From: Gemmatimonadaceae bacterium
Lineage (GTDB): Bacteria; Gemmatimonadota; Gemmatimonadetes; Gemmatimonadales; Gemmatimonadaceae
Length of the DNA: 64,000 bases
Reading direction: 5' to 3'
Assembly (NCBI GenBank): GCA_020852815.1
Contig: JADZAN010000039.1
Span: 97,051 to 161,050, forward strand
The notes beneath the pieces were generated by a model. That model saw only the letters and a list, made by a program, of their open reading frames with translations, was not told where the DNA came from and searched no databases. A program made the translations under genes and the position numbers. Positions 46,317 through 54,236 of this stretch are shown in pieces (the first letter of the stretch is position 1; every line of letters begins with the position of its first letter).

Positions 46317-47669
46317 ATGAAAGTCGCCATCATTGGTACTGGACATACAGCACTCGTCACCGCCGCGTCGCTGTCCGAAGTTGGGCATTCGGTCACACTC
46401 GTCGACACGGATCGCGGTCGCATGGCCCGGCTGCGGGAGGGAATCCTCCCGGTTCGCGAACCGGCGCTCGCCGAGTCGATGCGTCGCAACGCGCAGGAGC
46501 TGCGCCTCGAGTTCAGCACGAACCTGTCGGAGGGCATTCGCGGGGCCGAGGTGATCTTCCTCGCCCTGCCGTCGCCGGCGCACAGCGACGGCATGACGGA
46601 CATGTCGGCGTGGGCCACGATGGCCGGCCGTCTGGCCTCGCTCCTGCGGCCGTACACGGTGGTGGGGGTGGTCGGGACGTTGCGACCGGGGGGGACGCAG
46701 CTCATCCGCACCATCCTGGAAGAGGAAGGGCGGCAGTCCGGGCGCGACTTCGACGTCGTCACGCTCCCGTCGATGCACCTGCGTCGTGCCACGCTGCACG
46801 AGGCGCTCGCGCCGGAGCGGATCGTCGTGGGGGGCGACACGGAACACGCGCTGCGCGTGCTGCGCACGCTCTACGCCCCCTTCCTGCGGCAGGGGAGCAC
46901 GCTGGTGACGGTGGACGAGCGCAGCGCCGAAGCGATGCGTTATGCGGCAGCGGCAATGCAGGTGGTGGTGCAGTCGTTCGCACGCGAGGTGGCGGACTTC
47001 TGCGAGGAAGGCGGCGCCGACATCGCCGAGGTCCTGCGCGAGCTGTCGTCGGTTGCGGCTGGCGAGTGGCGCTCGCTGGCGCTGGGCTCGGCGGTGTGCG
47101 CATCGCCCACCGCCGGCGACCTGCGCGACGCCAGGGCGATGACCGAGCTCTCGATGACGTGGGGGTGCGCACCGCGCGCCGCGGCCGCGGCGCTCGACCA
47201 GGTCCCCCGCACCGTGGAGAGCATCCTGCAGCGACTGCGTGGGGCGATCGGCGACACCTTCGATGGGAAGCGCATCGCGATGTGGGGGCTCGCCGGATGG
47301 GGCGAGGACGACGGTGACGGCGACTCGCTGGGGCTGCAGGTGGCCCGCTCGCTGCGCTCCGCGGGGGCCAATGTCGTGGTCCATGCCCCGGGACTCGACG
47401 AAGGCGTACGCACCGCGTTAGGCAGCATGACGGAGCTTTCGGACTCCTCCATGGCGGCCCTGTCCGGTGCCGATGCCTTGATCGTGCTGTGCGACCTCCC
47501 CGCCATTCGCGCCACCGACTTCGCGCGCGCGCGGCGACTCATGGCGCGCCCGGTGGTCGTCGACCCGCTCTGGCTGTGGAACCAGCGCGAGATGCTGGGC
47601 GCCGGCATTGCCTACAACACGGCAGCCGCCGCGCTGCGGGACAACGACCGCGACACGCACGCGTCGTAG
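46317..47669 (+). CDS. UDP-glucose/GDP-mannose dehydrogenase homologue lacking catalytic motifs
   Basis: 450 aa from ATG 46317 with AGGAG 6 nt upstream. Overall plan is that of UDP-sugar 6-dehydrogenases: an N-terminal Rossmann domain VAIIGTGHTALVTAASLSEVGHSV with DTD, a central helical region, and a C-terminal domain GKRIAMWGLA. But the family's key blocks are changed: the STVPVGT region reads GTLRPGGT; NPEFLREG reads LPSMHLRRATLHE; the Lys/Asn helix reads AEAMRYAAAAMQVVVQSFARE; GFGGSCFPKD reads GSAVCASPTAGDLRD; and GLAFKPxTDDxRxSPS reads GLAGWGEDDGDGDS. It is probably inactive as a dehydrogenase, or has a new role. No other sugar-nucleotide gene is nearby. Confidence 0.8.
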   Translation: MKVAIIGTGHTALVTAASLSEVGHSVTLVDTDRGRMARLREGILPVREPALAESMRRNAQELRLEFSTNLSEGIRGAEVIFLALPSPAHSDGMTDMSAWATMAGRLASLLRPYTVVGVVGTLRPGGTQLIRTILEEEGRQSGRDFDVVTLPSMHLRRATLHEALAPERIVVGGDTEHALRVLRTLYAPFLRQGSTLVTVDERSAEAMRYAAAAMQVVVQSFAREVADFCEEGGADIAEVLRELSSVAAGEWRSLALGSAVCASPTAGDLRDARAMTELSMTWGCAPRAAAAALDQVPRTVESILQRLRGAIGDTFDGKRIAMWGLAGWGEDDGDGDSLGLQVARSLRSAGANVVVHAPGLDEGVRTALGSMTELSDSSMAALSGADALIVLCDLPAIRATDFARARRLMARPVVVDPLWLWNQREMLGAGIAYNTAAAALRDNDRDTHAS

Positions 47670-47690
47670 CGCGCTCCCGCTAGCGCACGC

Positions 47691-48233
47691 TCACGTGGCA
47701 AAGCGCTTGCGGAACTTGGCCAGCTTTGGCGCAATGACGAAGGCACAGTAGGGTTGCTCGGTGTGCTGCCGGAAGTAGTCCCGATGGTAGCCCTCGGCAG
47801 GGTAGAACTCGGGGAGCGGGCGTACCTCGGTCACGATCGGCGCAGGGAAGACGTGCTCCGCCGACAGCTCGTCGATGATGGCCCGCGCCTCGCGCGCCTG
47901 CTCGTCGTCGTGCGTGAAGATCACCGAGCGGTACTGGGGGCCGATGTCATCCCCTTGCCTGTTCGGCGTGGTCGGGTCGTGGATGGCGAAGAACACCTCC
48001 AGCAGCGCCCGATAGCTCACGCGCGCCGGGTCATACGTGAGCTGCACGACCTCGGCGTGGCCCGTGTTCTTGCCGCACACCTGCTCGTACGTCGGGTGCG
48101 CGACGTGTCCGCCCGCATACCCGGAGACGATGGACGTGACGCCATCCACCTCCTGGTACACCGCCTCGAGGCACCAGAAGCACCCACCGCCTAACGTTGC
48201 CTGCCGTGTCATCCCCTGCACCGTTGCCCTCAT
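47691..48233 (-). CDS. msrA: Peptide methionine sulfoxide reductase MsrA
   Basis: 180 aa from ATG 48233; starting at Met8 (48212) would match the usual MTxxATxGGGCFWC beginning and is about equally likely. Catalytic GGGCFWCLEAVY (Cys18), the substrate-pocket blocks SGYAGG, PTYEQVC, GHAEVV and the metal-free core FFAIHDPTTPNRQGDDIGPQYRS are all intact. It reduces methionine-S-sulfoxide in proteins using thioredoxin; no signal peptide, so cytoplasmic. The resolving Cys near the C-terminus (QPYCAFV) is present. Very clear member of the family. Confidence 0.95.
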   Translation of the reverse strand: MRATVQGMTRQATLGGGCFWCLEAVYQEVDGVTSIVSGYAGGHVAHPTYEQVCGKNTGHAEVVQLTYDPARVSYRALLEVFFAIHDPTTPNRQGDDIGPQYRSVIFTHDDEQAREARAIIDELSAEHVFPAPIVTEVRPLPEFYPAEGYHRDYFRQHTEQPYCAFVIAPKLAKFRKRFAT

Positions 48234-48387
48234 GGTTGGGATCCACTGGAATCAACACGGCGGAGCGCCGAATCGCTCCCGCGGCACCGCCCGGCGTCAC
48301 ACCCCACGCGTGAGCGGGGCGCCGCGGGGTGCGCATGCCCACCAGCCCCATGCCGCCGCTGGCACGGTGCGCTAGCTTGTCGGTACC

Positions 48388-49092
48388 ATGACACTCCTCT
48401 CTCGTCCCCTTGCCGGGCTCGCCTGGGCGCGCGCCGCCGTTGGCGCCCTTGGCACCATCGTCGCGCTGTCGCTCGCCAGCACGAACGCCGGCGGCCAGAT
48501 GGTCTCCCGCATGCTGGTCAAGGCCGGGGAACGCACCATCGCGCTGGACGCCGTGGGCTACCAGCGGGGCAACCCCTCGGCCGATGTCTGGGTCGTCGAG
48601 TTCGCCGACTTCGGCTGCGGCTACTGCGAGAAGTTCTTCCGCGAGACGCTCCCCGTCTTCGACTCGCTCTACATCAACAAGGGGCGCATCTACTGGAAGT
48701 TTGTCCCGTTCACCCTGGGCACCTTCCCCAACTCGGGCCATGCGGCCGAGGCCTCGATCTGTGCCGCCGAGCAGGGGCGCTTCTTCCCGATGCACGACGT
48801 GCTCTATGACAAGCGCAAGGAGTGGATGAAGGCGAGCGACGCGCGCGGTCAGATGACTACCTACGCGCAGCGCGCCCGGCTCGACCTCACCAAGTTCGCG
48901 GCATGCATGAAGGGGAAGGGCGCTGGCGAGCAACTGGCGCGCAACAACGTCCTGGCCCGCACGCTGATGGTGCGTGGCACGCCGACCTTCTTCATCAACG
49001 GTGAAGTGATCCCGGGGGCGCTCCCCACCGACGTCTTCGTGAAGGGGATGGACGCCGTGATCAAGTCATACGGCGGACGGGGCGGGCGCTGA
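48388..49092 (+). CDS. DsbA-like thiol-disulfide oxidoreductase
   Basis: 234 aa. N-terminal signal/anchor about 12-35; active site FADFGCGYCEKF (Cys77, Cys80), a CxxC with the DsbA-type aromatic, and cis-Pro in RGTPTFFINGEVIPG. An alpha-helical insertion between the thioredoxin halves (about 110-180) is as in DsbA/DsbG proteins. Acts in the periplasm on disulfides of exported proteins. The electron partner (DsbB/DsbD) is not in the window. Confidence 0.88.
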   Translation: MTLLSRPLAGLAWARAAVGALGTIVALSLASTNAGGQMVSRMLVKAGERTIALDAVGYQRGNPSADVWVVEFADFGCGYCEKFFRETLPVFDSLYINKGRIYWKFVPFTLGTFPNSGHAAEASICAAEQGRFFPMHDVLYDKRKEWMKASDARGQMTTYAQRARLDLTKFAACMKGKGAGEQLARNNVLARTLMVRGTPTFFINGEVIPGALPTDVFVKGMDAVIKSYGGRGGR

Positions 49093-49119
49093 CGCGCGCA
49101 CGAGCGTCGTCGTGCGCGC

Positions 49120-51330
49120 CTACTGCACCGCCCCCTTGAGCTTGCGGTCGAAGTAGCCGACGATCGCCGCGTTCACGCGCCGCTGGTTGGCGTGACGCAT
49201 CCAGTGGTGCGTGTCGTCGACGATGATCATCTCCTCGTAGTCGACTCCCTGTGCCGCCAGGCGCCGCGCCAGGTCGACGGTCTGCGAGAAGCGGACGTTG
49301 CGGTCGTCGTCGCCGTGGATGAGGAGGACGGGGGACTTCCACGTCTTGACGCTCGACACCGGCGACGACTGCCACGCCACTTCCACCGCCTTGTCGCGAT
49401 CGTTGGGCTCGAAGCGGTTGGCCCCGCTCATTGCCGCCGCGAGCGCGCTCCCCGCGCCCGAGGTGGAGGCCGACATGTCATGCACGCCGTGCACGTCGAC
49501 GCCGGCCGCAAACAGGTCGGAGTTGCGGCCGAGTGCCAGCGCCGTGAGGTAACCGCCATACGACCCGCCGTAGATCCCGATCTTCGCCCCGTCCACCTGC
49601 GGCAGCGTGCGGAGGTAGAGCGCGGCCGCCTTCACGTCGAGGTACTCGCTGGCCCCGCGGGCGCCGGCATTCGGCGGTTGGTGGAACTCGTAGCCGTAGC
49701 CGATGCCGAGCCGGTAGTTGACCGAGAGCACCACGTACCCGCGCGAGGCGAGATACTGGTTCATCGCGTAGGCGTTGGTGTAGTAGTCGGAGTAGTGCCA
49801 CCCCAGGAGCATCTGTCGCGGCGGTCCGCCGTGCACGTAGACGATTGCCGGGCGGCGCGCCGCCGTGGCGCCACGCGCCGACGTCCCGGCGTCGAACAGT
49901 TGCGCGTGCACCAGCACGCCATCCTCGCTCGTGTAGCTGACGGCCTTGGGGGTGATGAGTTGCGCGGCGGGGAAGTCCGCGGGGACGCGATCGGCGGCCA
50001 GCGTGCGCGCGCTCCCGCCGCCTAACGGGACAACCGCGGGGAGCGGCGGGCGCTGCGCCGTGGCCCCGACATAGGCCAGCGTGGCGCCGTCACCGAGCAC
50101 CACGGGGGTCCACTCGAGCCCTGTTCCTGGCGTGACGACGCGCGGCGCCGCCTTGTCCACCGGAACGGCGACCACGTGACGGCGATGGAGGTCATCCGGC
50201 GTGCTCCCGGCGTTCGCCGCAAAGACGAGCGTCTTCCCGTCCGGCGAGAGGCGGATGTACTCCGCCATGTAGTTCCCCGGCGTGAGGAGGAGCGGCGCTC
50301 CCCCCGACTCGGCAATCGAGTACAGGTGCGGCCATCCGTCCATGTACGAAAGGAAGACGATGCGCCCCCCCGCCGCCCAGTGCAGGTTCGTCCCGCCGTG
50401 CGTGTTGGGGACCGAACCGCGCAGCGTGCGCGGTGACGTCCAGAGGAGGCGCGCCTCGCCCGTGGCTGCATCTGCCGTGTAGAGTGCCCACTCCGTGGGG
50501 CGCTGCTCGAGCACGTTCTGCGCCGCCCCGCCCGCCCCCGGGCGCCGCACGAAGACGAGGCGCTTGCCGTCCGGCGACCAGCGTGGGCTCCCGTCGCGGT
50601 TCGTCGACGGTGACAGGTAGGTGATGGGCGCATCGCTCGCGCGCCAGATCCCGATGAAGGCGTGGTCGCCCCGATTCGAGGTGAAGGCGAGCTGGCTTCC
50701 GTCGGGTGACCACTGGGGGTCGCCGTTGTTTCCGCGCGCCGTGAACAGGCGCCGCGCCGGCGCCGAGCCGTCGATTGCCACCGTCCACACCTGGTTCTCG
50801 CGCTCGAAGGCCACCACGTCGCCGCGCGGCGACACCACCGGCGAGTCGCCCTCACCTAACGACTTGGGCTCCCCTCCCTCGAACGGGACGCTCCACAGTT
50901 GCACGCGCACCGGCTGCGGCATGCCGAGCGGGTTGACCGGGAGGATGTCGTCGAAGTTGGAGCCGTGGTCGCCGCCGCGGACGTAGACAACGGTGCGGCC
51001 ATCGGCCGTCAGCTGCACCGACGTGAGTTCCTGCCCGTCGTCGCTGGTGTAGTTCGTGAGGCGCCGCGCCACGAAGTCGGGACCCTCGGCGACGTACAGG
51101 TTGCGGACCCCATCCTCGTTGAACGCCCACACGATGCGGTTCGCCCGCGCCGCCGCCGTGAGCTCCGAGGGGAAGGGATAGCGCGTGAGCTGGTCGAGCG
51201 TGAACGACGACGCCGCCGGGGCGGGGCGCTGCGCCTGGGCGGCGCGCGGCGCGGCCGCGGCGAGCGAGAATGACGCAAGCGCGGCGAGCGCGGCGTGGGG
51301 GAGGAGGCCGGCAGGGACTGGGCAGCGCAT
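49120..51330 (-). CDS. Secreted S9-family prolyl-oligopeptidase-like peptidase
   Basis: 736 aa with a signal peptide (cleaved near AQAQ). An N-terminal WD40/TolB-like propeller of about 450 residues carries repeats such as PQWSPDGSQLAFTS and PRWSPDGKRLVFV. The C-terminal alpha/beta-hydrolase domain contains nucleophile Ser590 in YGGSYGGYL, an Asp about 676 in HGDDDRNV, and His about 709 in DTHHW. It cleaves short peptides after dipeptide or Pro-type positions; secretion suggests scavenging in the periplasm or outside. Family certain, specificity not. Confidence 0.92.
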   Translation of the reverse strand: MRCPVPAGLLPHAALAALASFSLAAAAPRAAQAQRPAPAASSFTLDQLTRYPFPSELTAAARANRIVWAFNEDGVRNLYVAEGPDFVARRLTNYTSDDGQELTSVQLTADGRTVVYVRGGDHGSNFDDILPVNPLGMPQPVRVQLWSVPFEGGEPKSLGEGDSPVVSPRGDVVAFERENQVWTVAIDGSAPARRLFTARGNNGDPQWSPDGSQLAFTSNRGDHAFIGIWRASDAPITYLSPSTNRDGSPRWSPDGKRLVFVRRPGAGGAAQNVLEQRPTEWALYTADAATGEARLLWTSPRTLRGSVPNTHGGTNLHWAAGGRIVFLSYMDGWPHLYSIAESGGAPLLLTPGNYMAEYIRLSPDGKTLVFAANAGSTPDDLHRRHVVAVPVDKAAPRVVTPGTGLEWTPVVLGDGATLAYVGATAQRPPLPAVVPLGGGSARTLAADRVPADFPAAQLITPKAVSYTSEDGVLVHAQLFDAGTSARGATAARRPAIVYVHGGPPRQMLLGWHYSDYYTNAYAMNQYLASRGYVVLSVNYRLGIGYGYEFHQPPNAGARGASEYLDVKAAALYLRTLPQVDGAKIGIYGGSYGGYLTALALGRNSDLFAAGVDVHGVHDMSASTSGAGSALAAAMSGANRFEPNDRDKAVEVAWQSSPVSSVKTWKSPVLLIHGDDDRNVRFSQTVDLARRLAAQGVDYEEMIIVDDTHHWMRHANQRRVNAAIVGYFDRKLKGAVQ

Positions 51331-51477
51331 GGGGGCAGAAGCGGAGGGTGGGGGACCTTCCTGCTACGGTGCAGCGTCGACGGACGTTGCGATAGGCGTC
51401 ACGACCGAAGGCATCGCCCCCGCGTGCATCGCCCCCGCGAGCCCGACCCCTGCACGCCAAGGCGTGTCGACCAACCC

Positions 51478-52113
51478 CTATGGCGCGTTAGGCGGCGCCT
51501 CGTCCAGGAGGCGGCGAACCGCGAGTTCCAGCGAGGCGGGAGCCAGCGGGCCGATCACCGCGTGCCGCACGACGCCATCGCGCCCCAGGAGGAACGACGT
51601 CGGGTAGCCGCGCACTCCCCCGAACGCCCCCTCCTCCCGCGCCCCCACCACCGCCACCGGGTACGTGACCCCGCGCGAGCGCACGTAATCGCGCACCACC
51701 TGGTCCCCCGCGCGATCGACGCTGAATCCCAACAGGACGAACCCTCGGTCGCGATGCCGCTGGTACATCTGCTCCAGGAGCGGCATCTCGACGCGACAGG
51801 GTCCGCACCACGTCGCCCAGAAGTTCACCAGCACCACCTTGCCGCGCAGCGAGGCGTCGCTCACCGGTTGGCCATCGATCGTCGTCGCGGCAAATGCGGG
51901 GTGGCGGCTCTCACCCGATCGCACGCCAACAACGGCGCCAAGGTGCGGGATGAGGCGCGGCAGTGCCCACACCAGGACGACGGCCGTGACAACGTTCCAG
52001 GGAGACAACCAGCGTCGCCACGCCGGGCGCGGCGCAGCCGGAGCAGGCGGAGCAGGCGCAGCCGGCGGCACGGACGGAGCGGCTGGCGGATCGGGGGCGG
52101 CGCGATCGGACAT
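51478..52113 (-). CDS. Membrane-anchored TlpA-like thioredoxin
   Basis: 211 aa from ATG 52113 (upstream GTG 52134 or ATG 52125 possible). A Pro/Ala-rich N-terminal segment is followed by a TM anchor (about 40-62) and a thioredoxin domain with NFWATWCGPCRVEMP (Cys103, Cys106) and cis-Pro GYPTSFLLGRDG. TlpA/ResA-type reductants keep cytochrome or other periplasmic thiols reduced. It faces the periplasm. The gene follows the Spy-like gene on the same strand but is separated by a terminator. Confidence 0.88.
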   Translation of the reverse strand: MSDRAAPDPPAAPSVPPAAPAPPAPAAPRPAWRRWLSPWNVVTAVVLVWALPRLIPHLGAVVGVRSGESRHPAFAATTIDGQPVSDASLRGKVVLVNFWATWCGPCRVEMPLLEQMYQRHRDRGFVLLGFSVDRAGDQVVRDYVRSRGVTYPVAVVGAREEGAFGGVRGYPTSFLLGRDGVVRHAVIGPLAPASLELAVRRLLDEAPPNAP

Positions 52114-52147
52114 GGTGCCTAGCATATCACGCACGTCCGAAAAACGT

Positions 52148-52179
52148 TCGGGGCCACCCGATGATTCGAGTGGCCCCGA
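52148..52179 (-). terminator. Intrinsic terminator of the Spy-like gene
   Basis: A 10-bp stem TCGGGGCCAC / GTGGCCCCGA with a 12-nt loop; in the minus direction it is followed by ACGTTTTTCGG. It lies 67 bp beyond the stop of the Spy-like gene and before the TlpA-like gene. Confidence 0.75.
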
Positions 52180-52245
52180 TCCAACGCTCTTGCTTGAACC
52201 GCCCTGCGGGCCGGCACGCGCCCCCGGGCGCTGCCGCCGTGTGGC

Positions 52246-53010
52246 CTACCGAGCCGGAATGTCGGCGCGGTCCATGGTGGCCTCACCCTCGCCTTCCTCA
52301 CCCGTTGGACGACGCGGCTGCGGCGCGTTCCGGAAACCGCGCGGCGCGGCCCCGTCGCGGAAACGCATCCCGCCTGGCGTGCCCAAGCCACCACCCATCC
52401 CCCGCCCCATTCCCCGCCCCGGGCCAAAGGCGCGACCACCCTGCGGCGCATCGGCGAGGTTCTTGTCCAGGATCTTCTGCTGATCCGGGGTCAGGACGCT
52501 CCGCAGTTCCTCGACCGGCGAGCGCTTCGAGCGCAGCGAGTCGAGCCGGCTTCGGGCCGCGGTCAGGCGCGCGGTGGCCACGTCGAGCGCCTTCTGGTCA
52601 CCGTTCAGGCGCGCCAGCTGCTGGTCGGTCCCCGCCGACAGCATCTCGAGCCGCAGCGGCTTGGCCTCGAGCAGCTTCCTGGCCTGCGACGCTCGCAGCG
52701 ACTTTTCCTGCTCGACGGAGAGCGTGATCCCGCGAAGCAGGGCGCGCGGCCCCGGTCCCCTCTCGCCCACACGCATCGCCGGCGCCCTCATGCCCGGGGC
52801 ACCCGGTTGGGCGAAATTGCGACGCATGGGAATGCGCGCGCGCATGCCCCTCCCCTCCCCCAAGGCGCGCCCCGGTCCCACACGCGCGCGCGGCGGTTGG
52901 GTCGAGTCGGTGGTTTGCGCGACGGCGATCTGGGTCGCGGCAGCGGTCAGGGCGACGGCGAGCACCATTGCTCGCGAGAGCGCCGGAACCTGGCGTGTGA
53001 CTGACTTCAT
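52246..53010 (-). CDS. Spy/CpxP-like periplasmic (heavy-metal sensor type) protein
   Basis: 254 aa from ATG 53010, which has GGAGG at an ideal spacing; the longer open frame upstream is not coding. Signal peptide ends near AVAQ. A helical core about 95-180 (ALLRGITLSVEQEKSLRA and RSVLTPDQQKILDKN) carries the LTxxQ pattern of Spy/CpxP/heavy-metal-sensor proteins, repeated once. Both ends are low-complexity, Gly/Arg/Met-rich (GRGMGRGMGGG, GERGPGPRALLRG). Such proteins act as envelope chaperones or sense metal or stress. Monocistronic with a strong terminator. Confidence 0.78.
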   Translation of the reverse strand: MKSVTRQVPALSRAMVLAVALTAAATQIAVAQTTDSTQPPRARVGPGRALGEGRGMRARIPMRRNFAQPGAPGMRAPAMRVGERGPGPRALLRGITLSVEQEKSLRASQARKLLEAKPLRLEMLSAGTDQQLARLNGDQKALDVATARLTAARSRLDSLRSKRSPVEELRSVLTPDQQKILDKNLADAPQGGRAFGPGRGMGRGMGGGLGTPGGMRFRDGAAPRGFRNAPQPRRPTGEEGEGEATMDRADIPAR

Positions 53011-53175
53011 ATTTCCTCCGAATGCGATCGCGAGCGCCCACGGCGCGTCGGCGATAGGGTGTGTCGTGAACCTCGGTCTGTTTGATGGCACAAGTGGCGC
53101 AACGTTAAGTCGCCGGGAGCGCCCATTCATCGCGGAGCATTGACACCGCGGCTGTCGCCGGCGCACGCTGCGAAG

Positions 53176-54207
53176 ATGCGCGCGCTGCATCCCCGCCTGC
53201 TCGCCTTTGCCCTCCTCCTGCACGCACTCGCCCATGCGGGTGCCGGCATGTGGGCGGCCGCGCGTGCCACGGCGTGGATCGTCACCCCGGTGTGGCTCGT
53301 CTCGATGGTTGGCTTTCTCGCCGCCGCGTTTGCCCTTTTTGGCATCGAGCGACTGCGCGAGCGCGCGCTCGGCATCACGATGGCCGCCACGATCGCCTCG
53401 GCCATCCTGTTGCGCCTGGCGGGGATCGGGCTGTGGTCGTTCGTCGGCCTGGCGATCGGCATCGCGTTCTGCGCACTGGTGCATCGCTGGGCGCGCTGCG
53501 CGCACCCGGAGATACACACCCCCACCTTCACCACTGCAGAGCACGCGGCCATCCCCGAGCGCGCACCGTGGCGGCACCGCCTTGGGGGGACGCTCGCCGC
53601 TGCGATGCTCGGCGTCACGGCGCTGCTGATCGTGCTCCGCCCCTGGCACATGGCATGGGGGACGAGCGCCGCGGAGCGCGCAGCGGCAATTGACGGGTTG
53701 TCAACCGTGGAACCGGCGATGTATCGCGTGGACCACGGCGTCACGATTCACGCCCCGGCGACCGTCACATGGCAATGGCTGTCGCAGGTGGGGCAGGACC
53801 GCGCCGGCTTCTACAGCTACGCCTGGTTGGAGCGCGCGCTGGGCGACGACATCCGCAACGCCGACTCGCTGGTCGCGGCGTGGCAGGAGCGCGCCGTGGG
53901 CGAGCTGGTACGCGCGGCACAACCCGACTTTCTCGGTGGCCGGGTGGGGCGCGACCTCGGGTGGCGCATCACGCACTGGGACCCGCCGCGCGCCATGACG
54001 CTGGAGCACTGGGGGAGCTTCGTGGTGAGCGCCGTCGACGACTCGACGAGCCGCCTCGTGGTGCACACGCGCGGCCCCGGACGGCCGTCGTTAGGCGCCG
54101 TGCCGCTGGCCGCGCTGGGATTCTACCTGTTCGAGCCCGCGCACTTCATCATGGAGCGCGGGATGCTGCGCGGCATCAAGGCACGCGCCGAGCGACACCG
54201 GCGGTAG
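53176..54207 (+). CDS. Membrane protein with C-terminal SRPBCC (START-like) domain
   Basis: 343 aa from ATG 53176; TTG 53140 would add 12 residues. Four hydrophobic helices occupy about 5-170, then a soluble domain of about 150 residues (VTIHAPATVTWQWLSQVGQDRAGFYSYAWLE, then DPPRAMTLEHWGSFV and TSRLVVHTRG) with the SRPBCC strand-helix pattern used by polyketide cyclases and lipid-binding proteins. The C-terminal amphipathic helix (FIMERGMLRGIKARAE) is typical. Likely binds a hydrophobic ligand at the membrane; function unknown. Confidence 0.75.
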   Translation: MRALHPRLLAFALLLHALAHAGAGMWAAARATAWIVTPVWLVSMVGFLAAAFALFGIERLRERALGITMAATIASAILLRLAGIGLWSFVGLAIGIAFCALVHRWARCAHPEIHTPTFTTAEHAAIPERAPWRHRLGGTLAAAMLGVTALLIVLRPWHMAWGTSAAERAAAIDGLSTVEPAMYRVDHGVTIHAPATVTWQWLSQVGQDRAGFYSYAWLERALGDDIRNADSLVAAWQERAVGELVRAAQPDFLGGRVGRDLGWRITHWDPPRAMTLEHWGSFVVSAVDDSTSRLVVHTRGPGRPSLGAVPLAALGFYLFEPAHFIMERGMLRGIKARAERHRR

Positions 54208-54236
54208 CGCGGGGGCGGTGCGTTCCCCCCGCCCTG

